Assembly (NCBI GenBank): GCA_031292455.1
Contig: JARLHC010000128.1
Span: 1 to 64,000 of the forward strand
DNA length: 64,000 bases
Source of the DNA: Ignavibacteriaceae bacterium
Lineage (GTDB): Bacteria > Bacteroidota > Ignavibacteria > Ignavibacteriales > Ignavibacteriaceae
Direction of reading: 5' to 3'
Shown here: in pieces, positions 54,446 through 63,796 of the stretch
How the letters are laid out: every line of letters begins with the position of its first letter
Numbering within the stretch: the stretch's first letter is position 1
Notes under the pieces: generated by a model
Told to the model about the DNA's origin: nothing
What the model saw: the letters and a program-made list of their open reading frames with translations, nothing else
The model's database searches: none
Made by a program: the position numbers and the translations under genes

Positions 54446-54477
54446 AAAAAACCGGAAATTAAGCTTTCCGGTTTTTT
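54446..54477. terminator. Bidirectional terminator between convergent genes
   Basis: AAAAAACCGGAAA (54446-54458) and TTTCCGGTTTTTT (54465-54477) form a perfect 13-base inverted repeat with loop TTAAGC. The A-run and T-run on either side allow it to work in both directions, for the sigma operon and for the acyltransferase-like gene that ends at 54500. Confidence 0.9.
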
Positions 54478-54499
54478 ATAATTATTAGTACCGGTGAGT

Positions 54500-55639
54500 C
54501 TAATAGTTTTGAATAAGGAGGAATAGAATAACTGCTACACTCACAACAGCAACTGTTACATATTTTGCCCCCTTTTTATGTCGTCTCTTATATCCTCCCC
54601 AGATACTTGCAACTATTACCATTAATATGATGAGAGTCAAGGTATAGAATATGCATTGCCATATTCCGTATGATCCCCCCGCAATCGAATCGAGGCTTTC
54701 TCCGTTTAAAAACTTTCTGTAAATTATCTGAAGGTGCAGATAATAAATAAGAAGACTTTCTCTTCCCATCTCAATGATAATTATTCCTTTAGTTGGCAGC
54801 AATTTCATGAAATACCAGCTGAGACTCAAAAATAAAAGGACATATCCAAGACGTTCCAAAAAAAACATTGGGTGCGGTTTAGTGGCTGTATAAGTTTTCG
54901 GAAATATAGGAGAAAGATAAAAATGACCTGCAGCAAGCAGTATTAATCCAAGTGCTGCAACCTGCATTATGTAGCTCTTCTCATTATTTATTTCACGCGA
55001 TTTTAAAAATAGTATAGAGCAAACAGCTCCGGCAAGTAAAAATCCTATCCAGGGGAAAAGAGGGAAAAATGATCCATAAACTGAATTAAAATAACTGGCT
55101 ATTGGAAGCGGCAAATAATGGGCGAAATCATGTTCCCATATAAATGGGGATACAAAAATAAATATGGCACACGAAATTACGATAAAATTAAAGAAGAATT
55201 TATCGGATTTAATTATAGCTCTGGCAATAAGAAGGAAAAGAAGTCCTATAGCTATATTCTGCAGAATATCTACATTGTAGAATGATATCCACAGTTGGGG
55301 GGTTACTTCCCTTATTGTTTTTGCTAATGAAAAGAATGGAAGATGAAGAGAATAACCTAGTAAAAATATTAATCCTATTCGCCTCGTTTTACGCCAAAAT
55401 AGAGTACCAAACTTGGACAACTCCTCGTGCTTATTCTGTGTAGAAATTATAAACGCAAAACCAGAAATGAAAAGGAAGGAGGGAGCAACAAGCCCATTTA
55501 CAAAGTTTAAAACTCCAAACCAATGTGTCTCTTTCAGAGAAGGAGTAATAAATGCATTAAATACATGCACTTCAATCATTACCAATATTGCCAATCCCCT
55601 GAGGAGATCAATAAATAAAAACCTGGTTTTCTCTGCCAA
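54500..55639 (-). CDS. DUF1624/heparan-alpha-glucosaminide acetyltransferase-like membrane protein
   Basis: A 379-residue membrane protein with about ten hydrophobic segments. The N-terminus RFLFIDLLRGLAILVMIEVH with HVFNAF is the typical acyltransferase-3/DUF1624 signature with its conserved His and Arg-Gly. SFLFISGFAFIIS and the GMRxL-like FVNGLVAPS region match the same clan. It might acylate a cell-envelope sugar. The substrate is not identified, and the family name is not proof of activity. The gene stands alone. Confidence 0.8.
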   Translation of the reverse strand: MAEKTRFLFIDLLRGLAILVMIEVHVFNAFITPSLKETHWFGVLNFVNGLVAPSFLFISGFAFIISTQNKHEELSKFGTLFWRKTRRIGLIFLLGYSLHLPFFSLAKTIREVTPQLWISFYNVDILQNIAIGLLFLLIARAIIKSDKFFFNFIVISCAIFIFVSPFIWEHDFAHYLPLPIASYFNSVYGSFFPLFPWIGFLLAGAVCSILFLKSREINNEKSYIMQVAALGLILLAAGHFYLSPIFPKTYTATKPHPMFFLERLGYVLLFLSLSWYFMKLLPTKGIIIIEMGRESLLIYYLHLQIIYRKFLNGESLDSIAGGSYGIWQCIFYTLTLIILMVIVASIWGGYKRRHKKGAKYVTVAVVSVAVILFLLIQNY

Positions 55640-55754
55640 TGTGTAAATACATTATTAATTTAAAACAATAATCCTATTTTAAATAACTTCACCTGAAAAA
55701 ACTATATGTAAAATAGTGGTTGCAAAAATATTCTGAAAATTGGAATTTACTCCT

Positions 55755-56243
55755 TTAGGGGGATTTAAGTTCTTTTTTAAGGGATTTGAAATTAGGGCAG
55801 TGTGTTTCTACTAAAGACCAGAATTTTGGCGAATGGTTCATCACTTTTAAATGGCATAATTCATGGATAATAACATAATCGATCACTTCCTCCCTATATT
55901 TCATCAATTTATAATTGAATGACAGGTTAGCTTTAGATGAACAACTACCCCAAAGCGTCCTTTGTCCCCTGATTATAATTTTATTGATTTTGAAACCATA
56001 TCCATCTTTAAGTAGTTCGGTTCTGGCTCTAATATATTTCTTTGCTAGGTGGTTAAGCCATGAATCAAATATGAACTTAATTTCGTCTCTTGAGGAATGC
56101 GGACTGGCAATATGTAATTGTCCCTCCTTAAAAGATATCTTATGCTGGGATAAAAAAAGATCAAACGACTGAACAATCTTAATTTCATTTCCAAGATAAT
56201 AAAAATATGATTTTTCAGGATCTTTGAATCTTGTATCAGACAA
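55755..56243 (-). CDS. YgjP/SprT-like metallopeptidase domain protein
   Basis: A 162-residue DUF45 protein with the zinc motif IIHELCHLKVMNHSPKFW (HExxH plus a third His in NHS), preceded by RTLWGSCSSKANLSFNYKLM, both signatures of the YgjP family. The family is thought to be a metal-dependent peptidase but its target is unknown. Its start codon adjoins the cysS stop directly, so the two are translationally linked. Confidence 0.9.
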   Translation of the reverse strand: MSDTRFKDPEKSYFYYLGNEIKIVQSFDLFLSQHKISFKEGQLHIASPHSSRDEIKFIFDSWLNHLAKKYIRARTELLKDGYGFKINKIIIRGQRTLWGSCSSKANLSFNYKLMKYREEVIDYVIIHELCHLKVMNHSPKFWSLVETHCPNFKSLKKELKSP

Positions 56244-57653
56244 CTACTTCACTTTTTTAAATGTAGTTTTTTCTTTTGAATCTTTAAGTTCAATGCCAAG
56301 TTCATTAAGACCGATCCTAATCTTATCGGCAAGGGCGTAATTCTTATCCCGCTTAGCTTCTTGTCGAAGTTTTATGAGCAGTTCTATAAGCTCTTCTTCA
56401 AGTTTACCGTCTAATATATCAGTTTCAGAAAAATCAATTATTCCAAGTACATTCTGGGCAGTATCAATAAGAAACTTTCGCACATTCTTATAAAATTCTG
56501 GACCAGCCTCGGGATTTTCAGAAATAATTTTATTCATCTCCTTTACAAAATCAAATATTACTGCGACAGCCTGTGGTGTATTGAAATCATCGTTCATCGT
56601 ATCTTCGAATCTTTTTTTGTATTTGGTAAAATCAACCTCAATAATACTTCCGCTTTCTTTCTGTTTCAAATTCTCTCTGATTAAATCCTTCAGATTAGTC
56701 AGTTTTTCCAACCCCTTTAATGCTGAGGTTAGCAATTCATCGGAAAAGTTTAAAGGTCCGGCATAATGCGACTGTACAAAAAGCATCCTGATTGATTCGG
56801 CTGAAAATTTTTTTAGTATCTCTCTGGCTGTAAAAAAGTTTCCAAGTGACTTCGACATCTTCTCATTATTTATATTCAAAAAACCGAAGTGGATCCAGTA
56901 ATTAACAAAATGTTTACCGCTTGCAGCTTCACTCTGGGCAATTTCATTCTCATGATGTGGAAATATTAAGTCGCTCCCCCCCGCATGGATATCAAATGTT
57001 TCTCCAAAATGTTTGTTGCTCATCGCAGAGCATTCAATATGCCAGCCGGGACGTCCTTTTCCCCATGGGCTCTCCCAATAGGGTTCTCCTTCTTTTGCCT
57101 TTTTCCATAAAGAAAAATCAAGTGGGTTTCTCTTTTCTTCATTTATTTCAACTCGCGCACCAGATTCAAGATCATCTATATTCTTTCCGCTTAGCCGCCC
57201 ATATCCGTTAAATTTCTTCACATCATAAAACACGTTTCCGTCGATGTTGTAAGCAAATTTTTTATCTTCAAGTGTTTTTATCATCTGGATGATTTCTGCT
57301 ATATGTGCAGTTGCCTTTGGATAAAGATCAGCCGGTTTAATTTTAAGCTTTCTGATATCATTCATAAACGCTACGGTATATTTTTCCGCAATTATCGCAG
57401 GATCTATATTCTCACTATTTGCTTTCTTTATAATCTTATCATCAACGTCAGTCAGATTCATGGCAAAAGTTACCTTATATCCTTGAAATTCCAGATAGCG
57501 CCGAATAATATCAATCATAATAAATGAACGAGCATTACCTATATGGAAATAGTCATATACGGTCGGTCCACAGAAATACATTTTCACATAAGGCGGATTT
57601 AATGGTATAAATTCTTCTTTCTTCTTTGTTAATGTATTATAGATATAAAGCAT
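56244..57653 (-). CDS. cysS: Cysteinyl-tRNA synthetase
   Basis: A 469-residue class I synthetase that charges tRNA-Cys. The HIGH-type motif is FHIGNARS at about residues 36-43, preceded by FCGPTVYDY with a zinc-ligand Cys. GWHIECSAMS and DLIFPHHENEIAQSEA supply further zinc ligands, and KMSKSLGN near 268 is the KMSKS motif. The length is typical of CysS. Confidence 0.96.
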   Translation of the reverse strand: MLYIYNTLTKKKEEFIPLNPPYVKMYFCGPTVYDYFHIGNARSFIMIDIIRRYLEFQGYKVTFAMNLTDVDDKIIKKANSENIDPAIIAEKYTVAFMNDIRKLKIKPADLYPKATAHIAEIIQMIKTLEDKKFAYNIDGNVFYDVKKFNGYGRLSGKNIDDLESGARVEINEEKRNPLDFSLWKKAKEGEPYWESPWGKGRPGWHIECSAMSNKHFGETFDIHAGGSDLIFPHHENEIAQSEAASGKHFVNYWIHFGFLNINNEKMSKSLGNFFTAREILKKFSAESIRMLFVQSHYAGPLNFSDELLTSALKGLEKLTNLKDLIRENLKQKESGSIIEVDFTKYKKRFEDTMNDDFNTPQAVAVIFDFVKEMNKIISENPEAGPEFYKNVRKFLIDTAQNVLGIIDFSETDILDGKLEEELIELLIKLRQEAKRDKNYALADKIRIGLNELGIELKDSKEKTTFKKVK

Positions 57654-57700
57654 AGGAATAATTATTTTTATTCTTTGTGATTAAAATAAGTAAAACAAAT

Positions 57701-58681
57701 TTAACATTTAAGCCGGTCGATTAGTTCTTTCATATCGTCCGGTAGGGCAGAATCAAATCTTACCAATTCTTTAGTATGGGGATGAATGAACCCTAAGGTT
57801 TTGGCATGAAGTGCCTGCCTAGGCATAATGTAAAGTAAATTCTGTATACGACTCTTCATTTTCGGTAAGGAAGTCCCATATATAATTTCTCTGCCACCAT
57901 AGGCAGGATCTCCAAAAATAGGGTGCCCTATACTTGAAAGATGAACTCTCAGCTGATGTGTCCGTCCTGTCTTTAAATTCAATTTAAGTAATGATGCAAA
58001 CTCATACTCTTCAATTAACTGGTACATAGAAACCGCATGCTTTCCTTCAGATATGCTTGTTGTAAATTTCTTCCTGTCCTGCTTGCTTCTGGCAATATAG
58101 GTATCGATTTCACCTCTAATTTCCTTCATCTTTCCCCATACTACAGCCCAGTATTCACGCTCAATTGTATGATTCAAGAATTGAGATGCAAGCTGTGCAT
58201 GTGTCCATTCATCCTTTGCAATTACTAGAAGACCGCTTGTGTTTTTATCTATCCGGTGTACAATTCCAGGACGTCCTAAATCATTTAAATTGCTCAATTT
58301 GTTTATATGATGAAGTAGCGCATTTACAAGCGTACCAGTGTAGTTTGCGTATGCTGGATGGGCTACCATACCCGCTTCTTTATTTACAATCAGCAGGTAT
58401 TCATCCTCATAAATAATATTAAGGGGAATATTTTCTGGTTCGTTTTCTTTGGGACGAGGGGAAATAGGGATAGTGACATCAATAATGTCTCCTGGTTGAA
58501 CCTGATATGAGGATTTTATATATTTTTGGTTAACTTTAACAAGGTTTGCTTCGATTAATTTCTGAATTCTGTTCCGGGTGCCATTTTCAATTGCAGTGCT
58601 TAGGAAAAGATCTATTCTTTCTTTCCTCTTTCCTACTGGCATCTCAAAGCGAAATGTTTTTTCCTTGATCAGGTCCGTCAT
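57701..58681 (-). CDS. rluD: RluD-family 23S rRNA pseudouridine synthase
   Basis: A 326-residue protein with an N-terminal S4 domain (RIDLFLSTAIENGTRNRIQK, then SYQVQPGDIIDV) and the RluA/C/D catalytic domain. The catalytic Asp lies in GRPGIVHRIDKNTSGLLVIA, and GRTHQLRVHLSSIGHPIFGD is also diagnostic. It should modify large-subunit rRNA in helix 69. The N-terminus overlaps the downstream end of lspA by about 40 bases; I chose the ATG at 58681, with another four codons upstream. Confidence 0.93.
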   Translation of the reverse strand: MTDLIKEKTFRFEMPVGKRKERIDLFLSTAIENGTRNRIQKLIEANLVKVNQKYIKSSYQVQPGDIIDVTIPISPRPKENEPENIPLNIIYEDEYLLIVNKEAGMVAHPAYANYTGTLVNALLHHINKLSNLNDLGRPGIVHRIDKNTSGLLVIAKDEWTHAQLASQFLNHTIEREYWAVVWGKMKEIRGEIDTYIARSKQDRKKFTTSISEGKHAVSMYQLIEEYEFASLLKLNLKTGRTHQLRVHLSSIGHPIFGDPAYGGREIIYGTSLPKMKSRIQNLLYIMPRQALHAKTLGFIHPHTKELVRFDSALPDDMKELIDRLKC

Positions 58682-59297
58682 TTTTAGTCCCATTGTTTAA
58701 ATTAATAGAACCTCGATCTGCATTTCGCGGAATGACGGCCATTGAATTTTCAATTTCATTCTGGTTATGCTTGTAAAAAAGAATTAGTATTACAACGCCG
58801 ATTGTTACCGAAGCATCAGCTAAATTGAAAACAGGGAATCGCTCAAACGTTCTTCCAAATAAGGTAAAATGGAAAAAATCAAAGTCAAGAAAATCTACTA
58901 CACGACCATAAAACAACGGGGCATACCCATAAAATAAACCATAAAACATCCGATCAATTAAATTACCTACTGCTCCTCCGAGTATAAATGCAAGCGAAAC
59001 CCGTAGGCTTAATGATTTCTTTCTTGCAGAATATAAATATATTATTAAGGCTATACTTGCAAATAGAGAAAAAAGAGATACATATAGTTTTAAACTGTTA
59101 CCTGGGTCATACCCAAAAGCCATACCCGGGTTTTCGATAAATGTTATTTGAAAGAAATCTCCGAATATTTTGGTTCTCTGTCCATGAAACATTCCTTCAT
59201 AACGGAATTTCAAAAATGGGATGGTAAATCCCTTTATCAGAAACTTAGATAGCTGATCTGTAATAACTAAAAAGAATGAAATAAATAAAACTCTCAA
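58644..59297 (-). CDS. lspA: Lipoprotein signal peptidase, copy 2
   Basis: A 217-residue inner-membrane aspartic protease with four hydrophobic segments. The catalytic Asp residues lie in GGAVGNLIDRMFYG and FNLADASVTIG, so the active site is intact. The last 40 residues (NAVIPRNADRGSINLNNGT...) form a polar tail that overlaps the start of rluD. It starts inside the stop of the other lspA copy (ATGA, four-base overlap). The paired arrangement is uncommon. Confidence 0.9.
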   Translation of the reverse strand: MRVLFISFFLVITDQLSKFLIKGFTIPFLKFRYEGMFHGQRTKIFGDFFQITFIENPGMAFGYDPGNSLKLYVSLFSLFASIALIIYLYSARKKSLSLRVSLAFILGGAVGNLIDRMFYGLFYGYAPLFYGRVVDFLDFDFFHFTLFGRTFERFPVFNLADASVTIGVVILILFYKHNQNEIENSMAVIPRNADRGSINLNNGTKNDGPDQGKNISL

Positions 59298-59878
59298 TTT
59301 ACATCCTTATTGTCCGCGAAGTAATTTTCTAGGCCGGAAGTCGATTCTTTTTTATTATAGGCAATTAATAATAATATAACACCGGCTGTAACCGCTGCAT
59401 CGGCAAAATTAAAAACATAATTTCCCAAAGTCTTGTTAAATAGCAGCAAATTAAATATCCTGATATCAAGGAAATCAACTACCCTGCCATAAAATAGGTT
59501 TGAATAGCCATAGAATACCCCGTAAAAAACCCTATCTATTAAATTTCCAGCCGCTCCTCCGAGAATCAGAGCAACTGATAAACGCCATGAGAGGGGCTTT
59601 TCCTTTATTTTAATGAGATAAATTATGAGGACAATGACTGCCAAAATAGTGAACAATGAAAGAAAGAACTTGAATTCAATGCCGAAATTAATCCCGAATG
59701 CGATGCCGGAATTTTCAATAAAAGTAAGATTAAATAAATTGCCCAGAACGGGTATGCGTTGTCCTTCGTACATACCTTGGTGTTGAACTTTGAGTATAGG
59801 AAATGAAAATCCCTTAATAAAAATTTTCGAAACTTGATCAATAATTAAAACTGCAAATGAAACAAATAGTACTCTCAA
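59294..59878 (-). CDS. lspA: Lipoprotein signal peptidase, copy 1
   Basis: A 194-residue signal peptidase II homologue. Its N-terminus reads MRVLFVSFAVLIIDQVSKIF, nearly the same as copy 2. The catalytic residues are in GGAAGNLIDRVFYG and FNFADAAVTAG. It cleaves prolipoprotein signal peptides in the inner membrane after lipidation. Together with the following gene it forms a tandem pair with clear sequence similarity across the whole length, so gene duplication is the simplest origin. It follows the DksA-like gene by 38 bases. Confidence 0.93.
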   Translation of the reverse strand: MRVLFVSFAVLIIDQVSKIFIKGFSFPILKVQHQGMYEGQRIPVLGNLFNLTFIENSGIAFGINFGIEFKFFLSLFTILAVIVLIIYLIKIKEKPLSWRLSVALILGGAAGNLIDRVFYGVFYGYSNLFYGRVVDFLDIRIFNLLLFNKTLGNYVFNFADAAVTAGVILLLIAYNKKESTSGLENYFADNKDVN

Positions 59879-59916
59879 ATAAAATGTCCTGTAATTGCCA
59901 ATCTAATTGACATATT

Positions 59917-60621
59917 CTATTTCTTTTCCTGTCTTTGTTTAATTGGTAGACAAAGCTGGCTGTGTGGTACAGCTTCAAGTCTGGCTTTAGGTACAAGGGG
60001 GCAGGTATCGCAAAGATGCTGTGGTTCATCGATACATTCAACACAAATGCCATAAGTTCCAGCTTCAATTCTTTTAAGTGCATCCTCAAGATACCCAAGA
60101 AATTTATTTTCGCGCTGTGCATAAAGAAATGTTTTTTCTCTTTCCATAGCATCGGTTCCCTGTTCTGCCATATGTAAAGAATATGGGGAATTCTCATTTA
60201 TATATTCACCTGTTGTAGGGTCAAGCATCTGCTCTTTCAAATTCTGAAGCTGTTCAATTATTTCATCTCTTTTATCAAGAATAACTTTTCTAAAATGTTC
60301 CAGATCTTTTTTACTATATCCTTTTATGTGAGCAGTTGATTTTTTCTTTGGTTCAACAACTTCAGGGGCACTTACTTTTCGTTTTTTAGTCTTAGAAACA
60401 ACTAAATTTATTTTTTTCTTTGTTGCCATAGGTTTCTTTAATTTCCCTTTATTATCATTAGTTTTCATTGGTTTCGCTTTCTTTTTAATACTTTTCACAA
60501 TAGCCGCACCAGCTTTTTTAGGAGCAGTTTTTTTCGGGCTTTTCTGCTTACCAGGTTTTTTAACGGCAGCCTTTTTAGTCGCTTTTTTTATATCAGTTTT
60601 TTTTGTAGCTTTTTTAGCCAT
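59917..60621 (-). CDS. DksA/TraR-type zinc-finger protein with histone-H1-like tail
   Basis: A 234-residue protein in two parts. Residues 1-95 are a Lys/Ala/Pro-rich tail (KKATKKAAVKKPGKQKSPKK), as in bacterial histone H1-like proteins. Residues about 100-225 form a DksA-like coiled coil (LEHFRKVILDKRDEIIEQL...) and a C4 zinc finger with Cys residues in YGICVECIDEPQHLCDTC and a further Cys in SQLCLP. DksA proteins bind the RNA polymerase secondary channel and work with ppGpp, using acidic tip residues; the tip here reads GTDAMERE. A basic tail could add DNA binding. It is located between ileS and lspA. Confidence 0.88.
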   Translation of the reverse strand: MAKKATKKTDIKKATKKAAVKKPGKQKSPKKTAPKKAGAAIVKSIKKKAKPMKTNDNKGKLKKPMATKKKINLVVSKTKKRKVSAPEVVEPKKKSTAHIKGYSKKDLEHFRKVILDKRDEIIEQLQNLKEQMLDPTTGEYINENSPYSLHMAEQGTDAMEREKTFLYAQRENKFLGYLEDALKRIEAGTYGICVECIDEPQHLCDTCPLVPKARLEAVPHSQLCLPIKQRQEKK

Positions 60622-60640
60622 AATCTGACTCCTTAAAAAA

Positions 60641-63600
60641 TTAGGAATTTACCTTTTCAATACCAATAGTACAGTCAAAATCATTGATCTTCCAATTCTG
60701 CTTGAAACCACTATCGAAATTATCATTATTCAATAATTTCTCAGCAAGTGTCTCATTTTTAATATATCCTATATAGGACGTAATTGCTTGACTTAATTCC
60801 TGACTTCCGGTAAAGCCTATATTTATTTTATCAATAACATTATAACCTGCATCCTTTCTCATATTTTGCACTCTATTCACAAATTCTCTAGCTAAACCTT
60901 CAGCAACTAGATCAGCATTCAGTTCGGTATCAATTGCAGCGGTAACGCCTTCTTCGTTTTCAACTACCCAGCCCGTTATGTCTGAACTGATTATCTCAAC
61001 ATCTTCTCTTGAAATTATAAAGACTTCACCATTAATCGTTAAATTAATATTATTCCCTTTCTCCAGATTTATTATTTCATCCTTACCCAAAGACTTTATT
61101 GCATTAGCTACTAAGTTTACCTTCTTTCCGAACTTGGGGCCGATTGATCTAAAATTACCCTTGGCGGATTTACTCACTATTCCGGAATCATCATCAAGGA
61201 CAATAAGGTTTTTAATATTTACTTCTTCAAGGATTACATCTTTCATATTCCATAAGGCTTTCCGTTTAGAATCTTCAACAAAAACCATCATCTTATTCAA
61301 AGGTTGACGAACTTTTAAATTATTTTTGGCTCTCATAGCCCTAGTAAGATAAACAACTCTTTGCGCAATTTCCATTTTATCTTCCAGTTCTGGTTCCCGG
61401 TACCCTTCTTTTGGAAGATTGGAAAGATGAACGGATTCTGAATGCTCTTTTCCGGTTACTGAATTCAAGTTCCTGTAGATTTCTTCTGAAATAAAAGGTG
61501 CAAATGGCGAAGTAAGCTTTACTACAGTTATCAGACATTCGTACAGTGTTTGGTAAGCTGATGTCTTATTTGCGTTCATTTCAGATTTCCAGAAACGACG
61601 TCTACATCTTCTTATATACCAGTTTGAAAGATGATCGATAGTAAAATTTGAAATAGCACGAGCTGCTTTTGTAATATCATAAGAATCCATAAAATCCGTA
61701 TATTCCTTAACAAGTGAGTTGAGTTGTGAAATTATCCACCTGTCAATCTCGGGACGTGCTGTGTATGGAATTTCTGGTTCTTTAAAATCAAAGGAATCTA
61801 TGTTTGCGTATAAAGCAAAGAAAGAATAAGCATTAATCAATGTTCCGAAAAATTTTCTTTGAACTTCTATCATCCCTTCTTCATCAAAAAGTGTCGGGCG
61901 CCAGGGAGGGCTGTTGGTTATCAGATACCACCTGGTAGTATCTGCACCATACTTGTCAAAAAGGACAAATGGATCTATTGTATTTCCTTTGGTCTTTGAC
62001 ATTTTTAGACCCTGCTTATCGAGAATCAGTTCATTTACAATTACATTTTTATATGCGATGCTGTCAAATAGCATCGTTGCTATAGCGTGCATGGTATAGA
62101 ACCAGCCTCTTGTTTGGTCTATACCCTCGCATATAAAATCTGCTGGGAATGCATGTTTCTCAAACCACTCCTTATTTTCAAAAGGATAATGATACTGAGC
62201 AAAAGGCATGGCTCCTGAATCAAACCATACATCTATTAATTCAGGCGTACGTTTATAAAGCTTTCCGTTCTTTTCAAAAAATATTTTATCAACAAAAGGC
62301 TTATGTAGATCTATATCCTTATAGTCTTTAAGGGATATCCTTTTGTTGCCTTCAAAGATAAATCCTTTTCTCAGCTCCTCAATACTGCCGACAGGGAACA
62401 TATCTCCGTCATCGCTTACCCAGATAGGAAGGGGTGTAGCCCAGAAGCGGTCGCGTGAAAGTGCCCAGTCTTTATTTTCATCCAACCAGTTCCCGAATCG
62501 CCCCGATCCGACTTCAGACGGTTGCCAGTTAATCTGTTTATTTAGCTCAATCATCCGTTGCGACACCGAAGTAGTTTTTATAAACCATGACTCTCTTGCG
62601 TAATAAATAACTGGTACATTTTCATGCCTCCAGCTAAAGGGATAGGAGTGTGTAATGGTTTCTTTTTTGTAGAGTTTCCCCTCACTCCTTAGCTTTGAAA
62701 TTATTCCAGTATCAGCATCTTTTACAAACTGGCCTTTAAAATCAGTAATCTCATCAGTAAACAAACCGCCGCGTGTAACTGGCTGAAGCATCGGTAAATC
62801 ATACTTCTGGGATAATTCATAATCATCCTGGCCAAATGCAGGTGCAATATGGACAATGCCAGAGCCGTCTTCAGTACTCACAAAATCAGCCGTGGTAACG
62901 AAGAAAGCTTTTTTAACCGGCGTAATATATTGAAGAAGTTGGTCATAATCCTTTCCCAATAGAGTCTTCCCCTTAAACTCATTTAATATCTCATATTCAC
63001 CATCAATAACGGATAATCTTGCTTTAGCCAAAATAATTTTCTTGCTGTTATGCATTATCTTTACATAATCAACCTCAGCGCCAACGGCAAGTGCAACGTT
63101 TGAAATCAATGTCCATGGTGTGGTTGTCCATACCAGGAAATACTCATCTTTGTCTTTTAATTTAAAAAGAATATAAACAGATGGATCTTTGGTTTCCCTA
63201 TATCCAAGGGCAAGTTCATGAGAAGAAAGTACTGTCTCGGCTTTAGGATCCTGAGGAACAACTTTATAACCCTTGTATATTAGACCTTTGTTATATAAAG
63301 TTTTTAAAGCCCACCAAACAGATTCAATATATTCATTCTTCAAAGTAATATAAGCATCTTTCAGGTCAATCCAGTAACCCATCCGGTGTGTCATCTTTTC
63401 CCATAAATCCAGGTAAACAAAAACAGAATCCCTGCAGGCCTGGTTATATTTCTCAATCCCGTATTTTGCAACCTCGCTCTTCTGTTTTATGCCGAGTTTT
63501 TTCTCAACTTCAATTTCAACGGGAAGTCCATGGGTGTCCCACCCTGCTTTCCTTTCAACCCTGTAACCCTGTAAAGTTTTATAACGGCAGACTAGATCCT

Positions 63601-63793
63601 TGATGGTTCTTGCCATCACATGGTGTATCCCCGGCTTTCCATTTGCTGTCGGGGGTCCTTCATAGAATGTAAAGAGCCTCTCCTCATTCCTGGATGATAT
63701 ACTTTTTTGAAATATCTTATTTTCTTCCCAGAATTTTAAAATTCTTTCTTCTAACGCAGGATAATTTATTTTATCTAAATTTTGTTTGAACAT
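60641..63793 (-). CDS. ileS: Isoleucyl-tRNA synthetase
   Basis: A 1050-residue class I synthetase. The N-terminal signature GPPTANGKPGIHHVMART contains the HIGH equivalent, and GLKMSKTKGNTIDP near residue 600 is the KMSKS equivalent. The protein is of the longer, eukaryote-like type 2 seen in Bacteroidetes and Chlamydiae. An editing (CP1) domain and an anticodon-binding region (about 700-850) are present. Type 2 enzymes are usually resistant to mupirocin. It follows the DivIVA-like gene by three bases and is followed 19 bases later by the DksA-like gene. Confidence 0.97.
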   Translation of the reverse strand: MFKQNLDKINYPALEERILKFWEENKIFQKSISSRNEERLFTFYEGPPTANGKPGIHHVMARTIKDLVCRYKTLQGYRVERKAGWDTHGLPVEIEVEKKLGIKQKSEVAKYGIEKYNQACRDSVFVYLDLWEKMTHRMGYWIDLKDAYITLKNEYIESVWWALKTLYNKGLIYKGYKVVPQDPKAETVLSSHELALGYRETKDPSVYILFKLKDKDEYFLVWTTTPWTLISNVALAVGAEVDYVKIMHNSKKIILAKARLSVIDGEYEILNEFKGKTLLGKDYDQLLQYITPVKKAFFVTTADFVSTEDGSGIVHIAPAFGQDDYELSQKYDLPMLQPVTRGGLFTDEITDFKGQFVKDADTGIISKLRSEGKLYKKETITHSYPFSWRHENVPVIYYARESWFIKTTSVSQRMIELNKQINWQPSEVGSGRFGNWLDENKDWALSRDRFWATPLPIWVSDDGDMFPVGSIEELRKGFIFEGNKRISLKDYKDIDLHKPFVDKIFFEKNGKLYKRTPELIDVWFDSGAMPFAQYHYPFENKEWFEKHAFPADFICEGIDQTRGWFYTMHAIATMLFDSIAYKNVIVNELILDKQGLKMSKTKGNTIDPFVLFDKYGADTTRWYLITNSPPWRPTLFDEEGMIEVQRKFFGTLINAYSFFALYANIDSFDFKEPEIPYTARPEIDRWIISQLNSLVKEYTDFMDSYDITKAARAISNFTIDHLSNWYIRRCRRRFWKSEMNANKTSAYQTLYECLITVVKLTSPFAPFISEEIYRNLNSVTGKEHSESVHLSNLPKEGYREPELEDKMEIAQRVVYLTRAMRAKNNLKVRQPLNKMMVFVEDSKRKALWNMKDVILEEVNIKNLIVLDDDSGIVSKSAKGNFRSIGPKFGKKVNLVANAIKSLGKDEIINLEKGNNINLTINGEVFIISREDVEIISSDITGWVVENEEGVTAAIDTELNADLVAEGLAREFVNRVQNMRKDAGYNVIDKINIGFTGSQELSQAITSYIGYIKNETLAEKLLNNDNFDSGFKQNWKINDFDCTIGIEKVNS

Positions 63794-63796
63794 TCA

